Of a DNA stretch of 64,000 bases, positions 15,236 to 24,599 are shown in pieces. The notes beneath the pieces are model-generated. The model was not told the origin of the DNA and did no database searches. It worked only from the letters and a program-made list of their open reading frames with translations. Origin of the DNA: REEB481 sp964586595 (GTDB lineage Bacteria; Bacteroidota; Bacteroidia; NS11-12g; UBA955); NCBI GenBank assembly GCA_964586595.1, contig CAZPHB010000010.1, positions 38,539-102,538 on the forward strand. Reading direction: 5' to 3'. Every line of letters starts with the position of its first letter. The stretch's first letter is position 1. A program made the translations under genes and the position numbers.

Positions 15236-17116
15236 CTATGGAATCAGTTCAAAAATCTGTGCCGAAACGGGAGGCAGTTCAAGGTATTCTGTGATGGGAA
15301 TACGTGTGCCATCGATAGGATTAAGCAGATATTGGTAACCTTGGAGTCGTTCTGCGAAACGCGCGCTGCGGATGCGTTTGCTCGTGTTGTCCTGGTTCAA
15401 TGCCACCATGAAGGTTTTTCGGGAATTGTAGCGGAAATACACCCAGGTGCCGTCTTCTCCGGTGAATTGCATGAGCTTGCCATCCTGCAGGGCAGCTTCA
15501 GCATTCCGCAGTTTTGCCAGCTTGCTGAGGTGGTTGAAGGCGTCTTGTTCCAAAATGGTTCTGCCTTCCGCAGTGAATTTGTTGGTTCTGTCGCCCGGGA
15601 ATCCACCGGGGAAATCCTTGCGCACCAAAGCATCTGTCGGTTGCGTGCCTCCTTCCATCAAAATTTCTGTTCCATAGTAGATGCAGGGAATGCCACGAAG
15701 GGTGAGCAACAGGGTGATGCCCATCTTCCATTTCTTCAGGTCGCCGTTCAGATGCGTAAAAATGCGTGTTAAATCGTGGTTGTCCAGGAAAATGCAATGT
15801 TTGAACGGGTCTGTGTAGATAAAATCTTCAGCCAGGGTTGCATAAATGCGGTTCAAACCGTCGTTCCAGCCGAATGGGTTGGTCAGGGCATGTTGTATGG
15901 CCCAAAGCAGTTGGAAATCAGTGACGCCCGGAAGTCCGCTGTTTAGGGTTTGCCGGATGTTGTTTTGCACGAACCAGGCCTGAGTTCCCATGCCATTGAC
16001 CCAGGTTTCGCCAAAAATGCCCAACTGCGGGTATTCTGTGAGCAGGGACTGGCATAACCTGGTCATGAATTCCTGATCGGGATAAGCATAGGTATCGATT
16101 CTATAGCCTTGCAATCCGGCATACTCTACCCACCAGAGGTACAACTGTGTGAGGTAGCGGTCGATATGAATATTTCGTTGATTCAGGTCCGGCATGTGGT
16201 GGTCAAACCAACCGTTGCTGTTGAGATTCCGTTCATGATCAGATGCGTATGGATCAAGCATTACGGATGCGCGGTAATTGGTTCGCGTGAATTGTGGCCA
16301 GGCATTGTACCATCCCGTATCGCGGTTTTCAAACATCCAGTGTTTGTTTCCCGTATGGTTCGGGATGATGTCCATCACCATTTTCATTTTACGGCTGCGC
16401 ATGTCTTCCGTCAGCTTCAGGTATTCGTCATTGCTTCCGAAGCGCGGATCTATGAGGTAATGGTCTGTGATGGCATATCCATGGTAGCTTTCGCGTGGTT
16501 GGTTGTTCCATTGCACCGGGTTAAGCCATAAAGCGGTGATGCCTAATTCCTGCAGGTAGTCCAAATGCTGGTGGATGCCCTTCAGGTCGCCACCGTGACG
16601 GCCTTTCAGGCTATCACGCGAATAAATATCAGGTTGGGCCAAGGGGTGACGGTCGTTGGTCGGGTTGCCGTTGGCGAACCGGTCGGGCAGAATCAGGTAC
16701 ATGATGTCGGCACTGTTGAGTCCCGCCTGTACCTGCCATTGCTGGTTTCGTGGTTTCAATTCATAAGTCCAGCGCATTTCCCGGGTACCGCGTTTTCCGG
16801 GGATGTTCACCCGAAAATTCAGGGTTCCCGGGCGTGCATCACGGCCAATGTTCAGGTTTACATAGAGGATGTTTTCGGCTGCCCCCTTGCTGGTTCCTAC
16901 AAAGGCAACCTGTTCATAAGGGTCCATGCTCAGCACCCAAGAGCTGGCCTCTGGGCTGTGGATGATAATTTCCAAAGATTCGCGGCTAAATCCACAATAC
17001 CAGTGAGGAGGAGCCACATTGTGCGGCATCAGCAGGTTTTTTGAAGCAGACTTTTGGGCCAGCGCTGCAGAAATAAACAGGGGCAGGAGCAGGATGGTAA
17101 AGAAGGAGCGTTTCAT
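15236..17116 (-). CDS. Secreted GH13 alpha-amylase family (neopullulanase/cyclomaltodextrinase-like)
   Basis: About 626 residues with a signal peptide (MKRSFFTILLLPLFISAALA). An N-terminal immunoglobulin-like starch-domain (about 30-125) precedes the GH13 barrel. The catalytic residues are the nucleophile D342 (GYRIDTYAYP), acid/base E371 (IFGETWVNG) and D449 (FLDNHDLTRIF), with the metal-site motif DIIPNHTG at about 250-257. A beta-sandwich follows at the C-terminus. Closest in style to the SusA/neopullulanase branch, which hydrolyses alpha-1,4 links of starch or cyclodextrins. ATG 17116 overlaps the dprA stop by one base (TGATG); a GTG three bases upstream is the alternative start. No susC/susD genes are nearby. 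Confidence 0.9.
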   Translation of the reverse strand: MKRSFFTILLLPLFISAALAQKSASKNLLMPHNVAPPHWYCGFSRESLEIIIHSPEASSWVLSMDPYEQVAFVGTSKGAAENILYVNLNIGRDARPGTLNFRVNIPGKRGTREMRWTYELKPRNQQWQVQAGLNSADIMYLILPDRFANGNPTNDRHPLAQPDIYSRDSLKGRHGGDLKGIHQHLDYLQELGITALWLNPVQWNNQPRESYHGYAITDHYLIDPRFGSNDEYLKLTEDMRSRKMKMVMDIIPNHTGNKHWMFENRDTGWYNAWPQFTRTNYRASVMLDPYASDHERNLNSNGWFDHHMPDLNQRNIHIDRYLTQLYLWWVEYAGLQGYRIDTYAYPDQEFMTRLCQSLLTEYPQLGIFGETWVNGMGTQAWFVQNNIRQTLNSGLPGVTDFQLLWAIQHALTNPFGWNDGLNRIYATLAEDFIYTDPFKHCIFLDNHDLTRIFTHLNGDLKKWKMGITLLLTLRGIPCIYYGTEILMEGGTQPTDALVRKDFPGGFPGDRTNKFTAEGRTILEQDAFNHLSKLAKLRNAEAALQDGKLMQFTGEDGTWVYFRYNSRKTFMVALNQDNTSKRIRSARFAERLQGYQYLLNPIDGTRIPITEYLELPPVSAQIFELIP

Positions 17117-18216
17117 CACGAGTTTAACTGGTAATTCATTCCCGGTAGTTGGGTAATTATGCCCTCAAGTTCCATGTTGAGCAGCAGATGTGCAAGTTTA
17201 CTGCCTGAAAAACCTGTTTCGTTCAACAATTCGTCCACCGATTTATTGTTGTGCTGCAGGATGGAAACCAAGGTTTGTTCTTCAGGAATGAGGTTGCGAA
17301 ACAAGGGAATTTGTTGCTTTACTGTTTGTTTTTGTTGGTTCCAGCCCATCATGTTGGCGATGTCATTGGCAGAACAAACCAAGGCTGCCCTATTGCTTTT
17401 GATGAGCATGTTGCAGCCGGCGCTGGTTTCATCTTCCGGGCGGCCCGGCACGGCGAAAACATCGCGGTTATAGGAAAGGGCAATGTCTGCGGTGATCATG
17501 GCTCCTCCATCGGTCATGCTTTCTACCAGCAGCAGGGCATCGCATAAGCCGGCAATGATTCTGTTCCGTTTGGGGAAATGTTCAGGGCTTAGCTTCATGC
17601 CGTGCAACTGATCACTGATGATGGCACCACCACCTTGGAGCATGTTTCTGGAAAGTTGAAGATGGCTGGGAGGGTACAATACATCCAGACCGTGTGCAAC
17701 GACCGCGGCAGTCGGAATTCCTGCTTCCACGGCGGCAAGATGTGCCTGTGCATCAATACCGTATGCCAGTCCACTCACAATGCTGCAACCATAAGGAGCA
17801 AGTGCCTGGGTAAAACTGTTGGTTCGGGCTTTGCCCTGTCTGCTGGCCCTCCGGGTTCCCACAATGCCTACCATACGTCGTGCGTTCAGATCCATGGTAC
17901 CTTTTACAAACAACAAGGCCGGACTGTCGCTGCAGTGTTTCAGCCGAAACGGGTATTCCGGATCGGTAAAGAAAAGCGCCCGGATGCCGTTTTGTTGCAC
18001 CCAGGCACTTTCGCTTTCGGCACGTGCCCAATCCTTGAAGTGCTTCACTGCGTTAGCCGTCTGCAAGCCAATCCCAGGAATTTTTTCAAGATGGTGCTGC
18101 TTCTCCCTGAAAACAGCCTCAGCACCGCCGCAATAAGCCACCATCGCCTTGAGCAATACGTCACCAACTCCGGGAACGAGTTGCAGGGCAATCTGGTGTA
18201 CCAAGGATTCTTCCAT
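17116..18216 (-). CDS. dprA: DNA-processing protein DprA
   Basis: 366 residues. DprA binds incoming single-stranded DNA and loads RecA during natural transformation. An N-terminal helical (SAM/HhH-like) region with GVGDVLLKAM and KIPGIG is followed by the Rossmann core: VGIVGTRRASRQGK, SIVSGLAYGIDAQAHLAA, FPKRNRIIAGLCDALLLVES, and TDIALSYNRDVFAVPGRP-like blocks. The C-terminal 60 residues are a winged-helix domain. All family motifs look intact. In the minus-strand run it lies between the GT-C gene (60 bases upstream) and the amylase. Confidence 0.94.
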   Translation of the reverse strand: MEESLVHQIALQLVPGVGDVLLKAMVAYCGGAEAVFREKQHHLEKIPGIGLQTANAVKHFKDWARAESESAWVQQNGIRALFFTDPEYPFRLKHCSDSPALLFVKGTMDLNARRMVGIVGTRRASRQGKARTNSFTQALAPYGCSIVSGLAYGIDAQAHLAAVEAGIPTAAVVAHGLDVLYPPSHLQLSRNMLQGGGAIISDQLHGMKLSPEHFPKRNRIIAGLCDALLLVESMTDGGAMITADIALSYNRDVFAVPGRPEDETSAGCNMLIKSNRAALVCSANDIANMMGWNQQKQTVKQQIPLFRNLIPEEQTLVSILQHNNKSVDELLNETGFSGSKLAHLLLNMELEGIITQLPGMNYQLNS

Positions 18217-18276
18217 GCCTCAGGCAAATCAATGCAATCAATGCCAATGAAGGCGTGTGCAAGCGTTTGTAAATGT

Positions 18277-19470
18277 TTACAATTGATTCAACACGGGATT
18301 TCTGCCACGCTGAGCGGCTTGCCACATCATGTACAGCAACAAGACACCGTACATACTTGCTGTAAATGTTGGTTTGAAATACCAAACTTCATAATTGGAT
18401 AGCTCCATGCTGCGCAACACCATTTCCATATTCAGGAAGTAGGAAAGGCTGAAGAGGAGTAAGGGCAAATATCGACGGGTTCTGACAGACCATAAACCCA
18501 GAAACAACCAGGCCGGATGGCTGTAACGTTCGTGCATTTGCGTGGGGAAATAAAAGAAGCACAAGGCCAGGATGCTGGCGGCCAGCAAATAGTCATCCAA
18601 CGCGAATTTTGGGAATGCACCTTCCTTAATAGCCCGAACAAGCCGTCTTCCGAATAAAAGCCAGGCGCCGAAAAGGGTACTGCCCAGCAGGAGCAGCAGC
18701 CCCCAGTTGTGGTAGCTGATGCCGGAAATCCAAGGGCTGCGGTCGTCAGCAATAACGGGGTTTGTCGATTCAGGCAGCACCAGATACCAAAAGTTGAAGG
18801 CGTTCATGCTGACACGCTGGAAAAATCCCACCGATCCAATCACCACCCGCCACAAGGGAACAATAGAACCGCCGAGCAGGAAGGGCAGGATGAGCAGAAC
18901 CTGAACGCCCAGCGCCAACAGGCCGGTGCGCATTGCGTATTGCCATGATTTTCCGCGCAGCGCATCCCACAACAACCACAGGATGATGGGCAGGAAGATG
19001 ATCATCTGCAGCTTTATGTTCAGGGCAAGGATGTAGGCAGGAAGTGCCCATACGGCCCGATTTTGGAGGAACAACTTCAGCGACCATAAGGTGAAAAATA
19101 CCGGAATGGCATCAATCTGTCCCCAGTTCAGTGTGTTGTAAAAGTATGCTCCATTAAATACAAATATGGCCCAATGCCGGTTGTTGTAAGCGGTATGATG
19201 ACACATAGAAAGCATCAGTAATACCGAGCCAATGTCAAACAACAAGGTATATAATTTCAGCGCATGGAGGTGCTGGGAAGCTGCTTCGGCGCTGCCCATC
19301 AGCCATACATGAAACTTCAGGAGGTACAGGTAGCCGGGCAGGTAGTTGCAGTCGATGTCGTAGATGCGGTGGAACGGTTGTACATCCAGTTGTCGCATCC
19401 AGGCGGCCCAGCAGGAAAAGTCGTAGCCGTGGCCGGAAACGGGCAGGTGGAAGGCGAGCAGCAGGAACAA
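18277..19470 (-). CDS. GT-C fold membrane glycosyltransferase (mannosyltransferase-like)
   Basis: About 397 residues or more, with eight or so hydrophobic segments. The opening pattern YDFSCWAAWMRQL...RIYDIDCNYLPGYLYLLK is characteristic of GT-C enzymes that use polyprenyl-phosphate sugars (the first loop carries the catalytic acid, here in DF or DID). Later segments include FNGAYFYNTLNWGQIDAIPVFF. The probable substrate is a lipid-linked mannose or a related sugar, not known. The start is a problem: the only usual codon in frame is TTG at 19470, which lies inside the first membrane segment. The frame is open to 19581 with no ATG or GTG, and a CTG at 19539 overlaps the TGA of the SIMPL gene. 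Part of the minus-strand run. Confidence 0.78.
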   Translation of the reverse strand: MFLLLAFHLPVSGHGYDFSCWAAWMRQLDVQPFHRIYDIDCNYLPGYLYLLKFHVWLMGSAEAASQHLHALKLYTLLFDIGSVLLMLSMCHHTAYNNRHWAIFVFNGAYFYNTLNWGQIDAIPVFFTLWSLKLFLQNRAVWALPAYILALNIKLQMIIFLPIILWLLWDALRGKSWQYAMRTGLLALGVQVLLILPFLLGGSIVPLWRVVIGSVGFFQRVSMNAFNFWYLVLPESTNPVIADDRSPWISGISYHNWGLLLLLGSTLFGAWLLFGRRLVRAIKEGAFPKFALDDYLLAASILALCFFYFPTQMHERYSHPAWLFLGLWSVRTRRYLPLLLFSLSYFLNMEMVLRSMELSNYEVWYFKPTFTASMYGVLLLYMMWQAAQRGRNPVLNQL

Positions 19471-19535
19471 GCCTCCGCTGAACCACCACAGGTGGCGGGG
19501 AATCGGGTTGAAATCAGGGGAAGCTGTGACGAGTT

Positions 19536-20264
19536 TCAGCGCAGTTTGTAGCTGAGGTTCACCGTGATTCGGGCGGTTTTCTCACGCGAATCGGTATTGA
19601 AGGCGCCACCCCAGGAAAATTCTTCCGAAGAGTGCAAACCCGTTATCTGAAAGATGCCCATATCGGCGCGCTGCAGCTTATCTAAAGTAGATCCGGCCGC
19701 ATCCACAATTTTCTGCGCCCTGTTTTTTGCGTCTTCAGTAGCCCGTTTGATCAGGTCCAGTTTTAATTCCGCCAGGCGTGTATAATAGTATTCAGGTGAT
19801 TGTGAGTTCAACTCCACACCCTGGTCGATCAGCTCCGTCACTTCTCTGGAAATCCGTTCGATGCCATCTACATCTTTCGATTCAACCTTCACGCTTTGCA
19901 TGAGTCTGTACCCCTGGAAGGTGCGGTGGTTTTCGCCATTGTAGTAGTTGTAATCGTATTCTTGGTTGATGTCAACGGCAGAGAACACAATGGCGCTGTC
20001 ATGAACACCTTTGCCTTTCAGGTAGGCCTTCACCTTGGCTTCATCTTCTTTCAGGGATTGGTAGGCTTCTTTCAGGCTCATGTTCATTTTGTTGAAGCTG
20101 CCGCGCCACACAATCAAATCGCTGCTGAAGTTTTTTTCAGCCAGCCCGGTCACTTCTACACTTTCGCGCAGGCCTTTGTTGCGGATGCCACTGCTCAGGA
20201 GCCAGGCGGAAATACTCAGTGATGCAGCGGCGATGCTTACCGCCAGGATGGCATTGCGGTTCAT
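19536..20264 (-). CDS. SIMPL domain (DUF541) secreted or anchored protein
   Basis: 242 residues. One hydrophobic N-terminal segment (about 5-25, AILAVSIAAASLSISAWLLSS) acts as a signal or anchor. The rest is a SIMPL domain: ESVEVTGLAEKNFSSDLIVWRGSF, then repeated strand-helix units ending in ITGLHSSEEFSWGG and ARITVNLSYKLR. SIMPL proteins (the E. coli member is YggE) are periplasmic and linked to oxidative stress tolerance, without a defined enzymatic activity. It follows adk by 8 bases and precedes the GT-C gene, possibly overlapping its start. Confidence 0.88.
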   Translation of the reverse strand: MNRNAILAVSIAAASLSISAWLLSSGIRNKGLRESVEVTGLAEKNFSSDLIVWRGSFNKMNMSLKEAYQSLKEDEAKVKAYLKGKGVHDSAIVFSAVDINQEYDYNYYNGENHRTFQGYRLMQSVKVESKDVDGIERISREVTELIDQGVELNSQSPEYYYTRLAELKLDLIKRATEDAKNRAQKIVDAAGSTLDKLQRADMGIFQITGLHSSEEFSWGGAFNTDSREKTARITVNLSYKLR

Positions 20265-20272
20265 GTATGTGT

Positions 20273-20872
20273 TTATTTACTGGTTTTGGAAAGGGAATCT
20301 TCAATAGAACGACACAAGCTGGAGAATATTTCTTCTACCGTGCCCATGCCGTCAATGGGCTGAAGCTTACCCTGGTTCTTGTAAAAAGCCAGGAGTGGTG
20401 CTGTTTCATTATTATATACGCGGAAACGGTTGCGAATGGTGTCTTCATTTTGGTCATCGGCACGACCACTTACCTTTCCGCGTTCCAGCAAGCGGCGTGT
20501 CAATTCTTCTTCATCCACTTGCAGTGCCAAAACCATGCTGATGTTCATTTCTAGCTTGTGCAGCATTTCATCCAGGGCCGAACCCTGGGCTTCGGTGCGT
20601 GGGAATCCGTCAAAGATGAATCCGCGTACCTCCGGATGCTGCCGAACGACTTGTTCAACCATGCCAATCACCACTGCATCAGGAACAAGTGCTCCTTTTT
20701 CGATATAGGCATTTGCTTGCTGTCCCAGTTCGGTGCCGGCTTTGCGTTCTGCACGGAGGATGTCGCCGGTAGAAATGTGCTTCAATTGAAAATGTGCCAG
20801 CAATTTCTCGCTCTGGGTGCCTTTTCCTGCACCGGGAGGGCCGAACAGGATGATGTTGAGCTTGTTCTTCAT
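20273..20872 (-). CDS. adk: Adenylate kinase
   Basis: Interconverts AMP plus ATP with two ADP. 199 residues from ATG 20872 (MKNKLNIILFGPPGAGKGTQ), with the P-loop GPPGAGKGT at 11-19, the AMP-binding KHISTGDILR, DGFPRTEAQ and the lid-region KVSGRADDQNEDTIRNRF. The longer in-frame extension to 21013 runs into YfhO and has no homology, so 20872 is the start. The lid is the short, non-zinc type. Four bases separate it from the yfhO-like gene upstream, so the two are probably co-transcribed. Confidence 0.96.
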   Translation of the reverse strand: MKNKLNIILFGPPGAGKGTQSEKLLAHFQLKHISTGDILRAERKAGTELGQQANAYIEKGALVPDAVVIGMVEQVVRQHPEVRGFIFDGFPRTEAQGSALDEMLHKLEMNISMVLALQVDEEELTRRLLERGKVSGRADDQNEDTIRNRFRVYNNETAPLLAFYKNQGKLQPIDGMGTVEEIFSSLCRSIEDSLSKTSK

Positions 20873-20876
20873 GGGT

Positions 20877-23390
20877 TTATGCAGCTTCTTGTTCTTTTTT
20901 TCTGGTGAGGAGGAAGGCAGCGGGCAGCAACAACAAGATGAATACCGAGCTTGCCAGCTCCAGTTGGCCGTAGTTGTGTCCTTGTTCTGGGGTAAATACA
21001 AACAGCACTTCATGATTGCCGGCGGGTATTTTCAGAGCCCGCAGGGCATAGTTTACCCTTCCGTACGGAACCTCTTTTCCGTCCAGGTAGGCACGCCATC
21101 CCGGGTAATACAGTTCAGAAAATATAGCCAGTCCTTCGGCGCTGTTGTTGGTTTTATAGCGCAGCGAATCGGGGTGGTAGCTGCTCAGTTTGATGCTGGC
21201 GCTGCTGTCCAGGCGAAACTCGGTGGTGTTGCCCAGAATCTGTTCGTTGTTCAGGTTGCCGTTCATTTTCTGAGCCACGGCTTCCACGCGTGGAAGAAAT
21301 CCACCCACAAGGCTTGAAGTCAGGGAATCTGCGGTGCTGTCCTGAAGCAGGTTTGAAGATTTCAGCGCGTCGATTTCGCCGCGCGGATCGGCCACCCAGC
21401 GCAGTTTGTTCACAAACCAGCCATTGCCCAGCGCGCTTGGACGCAACTGCGCTACCGGCTGATTTTGATTGTCGTAGCCGATGTAGTATTTGCAGTTGAG
21501 CATGTCCAGCACGGCCGGATTGTTTTTGCCGAGGTGGTTCAGGATTAAGTCCTGATATACGCTCAGTTTTGCCGGATGGTAGCCGTTGATGAGTTTATGA
21601 AACTTGGCTCCGCGGTTGTCGGAGAATGGGTCGCGGTTGGGCGTGAGTTCAAACACGCGGAAATGCGGATCCTTGTCGGCCATGATTTGCTCGTCGGCCT
21701 GTGTTTGTTCTACGATAGGATCCAAACGGTATTTGAATTTATAGTCTTTCCAGCCGAGGTAATGCCAGGCCAAGCCACCCAGGTCAATCAGCATTACGGC
21801 AATGATGCCATAGTACAGCATGGTTTCTTTGATGCGTCCCTGCAGCCAATACCACAGCAGCCCGAAGCTCAGTCCGATGAACAGCAGCGAGCGCAGGGAA
21901 TCTTTGCGTACCATCGAAGCGCGTGCACTTTGCAGGGCATCTGCCAGAAAAGGCTGCATTTGTCCGTCGCTGGCGGCGTTGTATTCACGCAGGTAGCTGC
22001 CAATGAATCCGAACACCAGTACGAAGCCTCCGGTAATCAGCCCTGCCATTTTCAGGCTTTTTAGTTTGTCTGCAGATTTGAGGTCGGCGCTCATCCACTT
22101 TTGCAGGCCAAGAATAGCCAGCAGGGGAACCATGACCTGAGCGATGGTCAGCGCCATCATGGGCGTGCGGAATTTGTTGTAATAGGGAAGGGTTTCGAAG
22201 AGGAAGTCGTTCAGAATGGCGAAGTTTTTCCCCCATGCCAGTGCGACAGATACGCCCAATGCTGCCAGGATGGGCCAGCGGATGGCATCGCGCACAACAA
22301 ACAAGCTGAGCACAAACAGGAACATGATGGCCGCGCCCAGATATACCGGTCCGCTGGTAAAGGGCAGGTCGCCGAAATAGGTTGGGGCGCGTTCGGCAAA
22401 TTCTTTGGCTTGTCCGGGATCGGCGCCACCGGCGGTCAGTTCTTCATAAAGGCCGGAGGAGCGTCCACCCACGTTTTCGGTGCTGCTTCTTCCTTCAAAA
22501 CCGGGGATGATGAAGGTAAATGTTTCAGCCAACCCGTAGCTCCATCCAAAGGCATAATCTCTGTTCAGTCCTTTGTTGCCTACTTCGCTGTCCGGGCCTT
22601 CCGGGCTTTCTGTTTGGTTGTTGGCCAAAGCGGATCCGCCGCGCATGGATTGTTCGGCATATTCTGAAGTGGTTTTGAGTTTGTTGATGTTGGAAACTAC
22701 GCCCAAGGCACCTGCAAGCAGCGCCAATGCAGCGCCAATGATCAGGTGTTTCCAGTCGCGTTCACGCAGCATCTGATATGCGTAGAAGATGGCGAAGATG
22801 CCAATCAGGATGGCTGTATAATAGGTGATTTGATAGTGGAAGTAATAAATCTGAAGGCTTAAGCTGAAGGCTGTGGTAAAGAGTCCCCACAGGTAGTTGC
22901 GCTTCATGATCATGATGAGGCCGCCGAGGATGGCAGGCATCACGCCCATGGCCAGACATTTGGTATAATGCGCCGCTTCAATACTGCTGATGCTGTATGT
23001 AGCAAATGAATAGGCAACGGCACCTCCGGCGGCCAGCCAGGGCGTGATGCCCAGGGCGAGCAGCAGCACCAGGAATCCTATCATGTTCACCGCCATGATG
23101 CGGTAAGGATACAAGGCTTTCAGGAACAGGTGGTTGGCTTTCGCGATGAGGTTGTCTGAAGGACGGCCACCAATAAGCGTGGTAGGCATGCCGCTGAAGA
23201 TGGCATTGGTCCAGTACGGCAGCTGTCCGTCGCGTTCCTTGAATGTATTGGCTTCCGTTAAACTCAGCAAACCCTGGTTTACGTCGCTTTGGGAGTGGAT
23301 TTTCCCGTTGAACGTAGGTAGGGTGTATAAGGCTGAAATGATCAGGCACAGCAAGAGCGGAAGCCCGATGGCGCGCAGTTTGTCTTTCAT
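20877..23390 (-). CDS. YfhO family large membrane protein (putative glycosyltransferase)
   Basis: 837 residues with about a dozen hydrophobic segments and a C-terminal extracytoplasmic beta domain ending YYPGWRAYLDGKEVPYGRVNYALRALKIPAGNHEVLFVFTP. That final block (a YPGW motif and VNYALRAL) is diagnostic of YfhO proteins. In Bacillus, YfhO has been implicated in adding sugars to lipoteichoic acid; in Bacteroidota the role is unknown. The opening (SQSDVNQGLLSLTEANTFKE and PYWTNAIFSGMPT) resembles a GT-C-type first loop. It heads the eight-gene minus-strand run; the promoter is probably in the 95 bases before the divergent gene at 23486. Confidence 0.87.
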   Translation of the reverse strand: MKDKLRAIGLPLLLCLIISALYTLPTFNGKIHSQSDVNQGLLSLTEANTFKERDGQLPYWTNAIFSGMPTTLIGGRPSDNLIAKANHLFLKALYPYRIMAVNMIGFLVLLLALGITPWLAAGGAVAYSFATYSISSIEAAHYTKCLAMGVMPAILGGLIMIMKRNYLWGLFTTAFSLSLQIYYFHYQITYYTAILIGIFAIFYAYQMLRERDWKHLIIGAALALLAGALGVVSNINKLKTTSEYAEQSMRGGSALANNQTESPEGPDSEVGNKGLNRDYAFGWSYGLAETFTFIIPGFEGRSSTENVGGRSSGLYEELTAGGADPGQAKEFAERAPTYFGDLPFTSGPVYLGAAIMFLFVLSLFVVRDAIRWPILAALGVSVALAWGKNFAILNDFLFETLPYYNKFRTPMMALTIAQVMVPLLAILGLQKWMSADLKSADKLKSLKMAGLITGGFVLVFGFIGSYLREYNAASDGQMQPFLADALQSARASMVRKDSLRSLLFIGLSFGLLWYWLQGRIKETMLYYGIIAVMLIDLGGLAWHYLGWKDYKFKYRLDPIVEQTQADEQIMADKDPHFRVFELTPNRDPFSDNRGAKFHKLINGYHPAKLSVYQDLILNHLGKNNPAVLDMLNCKYYIGYDNQNQPVAQLRPSALGNGWFVNKLRWVADPRGEIDALKSSNLLQDSTADSLTSSLVGGFLPRVEAVAQKMNGNLNNEQILGNTTEFRLDSSASIKLSSYHPDSLRYKTNNSAEGLAIFSELYYPGWRAYLDGKEVPYGRVNYALRALKIPAGNHEVLFVFTPEQGHNYGQLELASSVFILLLLPAAFLLTRKKEQEAA

Positions 23391-23485
23391 AACGATGCCC
23401 CAAATTTGCGGGTTTTGCTCGGTTTAACCAATACAGGCACGCAGCCTATTTATCCCATTTTGTGCATCTTTGGACTTTCTTTCTT

Positions 23486-24550
23486 ATGAAATTCTTTCAC
23501 CTCATCACCATCGCCGCATGCTGCGCGGCGCAGCCGATGCGCGCACAAACAGACAGCACTGCTGTTGAAGAAGATTTCAGCCAATATGAAAATGTGGGTT
23601 TTGCCGACGATGGCGCCAAGCGCTTTTGCACCAGTAAGGTGCTTGATTTAAGTCCGCAGAAGCTCATCAGTATTGGTTATGACATTCAGGGGCCTTATTC
23701 CATGAATCTTGATTCATTTGCCGGCGGCAGCGCTGTGCAGCGGAACATGGGCAACAGCCGTGGATTGCGCCTGTTCGCCAACATCCCGGTGATTTCTAAT
23801 ACGGCCATCACCTGGACCATCGGCGGCTATTATCTGGAACAGATTTATTCCCGCAAGCAGGAGGGAGGCGTTCTTCCTTTGCCCCGGCCATCAGACATGA
23901 TTTGGAACACGGGCATCCGCAGTACGGCGCTGAATACCACCGTGTTTAAGCCACTGGATGAACAGCGATTTATGTTGTTTCAGGGTCAGCTGGAAGTGAA
24001 TGGCGACTACGGCTGGGACGGCATTGGAACGGCTTTGGATCAAACCAAAGGCAGTGCCGCGGTTTTGTATGGAAAGAAGGTACACGACCGCAAGCAATGG
24101 GCCTTGGGGGCGGTGCGTACCTGGAGGGCGGGTGAAATCAATTACATACCGGCTTTATTGCTGAATTATACCTGGCCTTCCCGCAAATACGGCGTGGAGA
24201 TGTTGTTTCCCGCCCGTGCCGCAATCCGGCGCACCTTCAATCCGCGCAACCTGTTGTTCTTCGGGTATGAGCTGGAAGGCGGCAGCTATTGGATGCAGGG
24301 TGCTCAAAATTTTGGCGTGAACGACTTCGAGTTGCGGCGCAGTGAATTGCGCTTCCGGTTTACCTACGAACGCAGCCTGCATGGGTTTATCTGGCTCAGT
24401 GCCCAGGCTGGCATGCGCGCCAATTACAGTTTTAATGCCGACCGCGGTAATTTTTTCAGGGGTTTCTTTGGTGAACAACCCTTCCTGATGCAGAATACTT
24501 TAAGTCCGGCGCCTTACCTGCAGGTGTCGTTGAATTTGGTAAGTCCGTGA
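23486..24550 (+). CDS. Secreted beta-barrel-like protein, unknown
   Basis: 354 residues with a signal peptide (MKFFHLITIAACCAAQPMRAQ). The body is a series of alternating strands with many aromatic residues (ITWTIGGYYLEQIYSR, FELRRSELRFRFTYERS) and ends PYLQVSLNLVSP, consistent with an outer-membrane barrel. It could belong to the DUF6268 type; I am not certain. The earlier in-frame start (23462) lacks a proper signal. It is followed at once by a long palindrome shared with the end of the convergent dipeptidase gene. Confidence 0.6.
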   Translation: MKFFHLITIAACCAAQPMRAQTDSTAVEEDFSQYENVGFADDGAKRFCTSKVLDLSPQKLISIGYDIQGPYSMNLDSFAGGSAVQRNMGNSRGLRLFANIPVISNTAITWTIGGYYLEQIYSRKQEGGVLPLPRPSDMIWNTGIRSTALNTTVFKPLDEQRFMLFQGQLEVNGDYGWDGIGTALDQTKGSAAVLYGKKVHDRKQWALGAVRTWRAGEINYIPALLLNYTWPSRKYGVEMLFPARAAIRRTFNPRNLLFFGYELEGGSYWMQGAQNFGVNDFELRRSELRFRFTYERSLHGFIWLSAQAGMRANYSFNADRGNFFRGFFGEQPFLMQNTLSPAPYLQVSLNLVSP

Positions 24551-24558
24551 ATAAAGGA

Positions 24559-24592
24559 ACGCCTGCACATGGTTTAAACCATGTGCAGGCGT
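24559..24592. repeat. Palindrome with GGTTTAAACC core between convergent genes
   Basis: A 34-base perfect palindrome centred on TTTAAA (arm CGCCTGCACATGG, mirror CCATGTGCAGGCG, one extra A-T pair outside). Imperfect outer arms AAGGAA/TTCCTT extend it towards the stop of the M19-like gene. It fills the 49-base gap between two convergent genes and could act as a bidirectional terminator. A second palindrome with the same core lies at 28895-28926. Confidence 0.85.
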
Positions 24593-24599
24593 GTATTCC

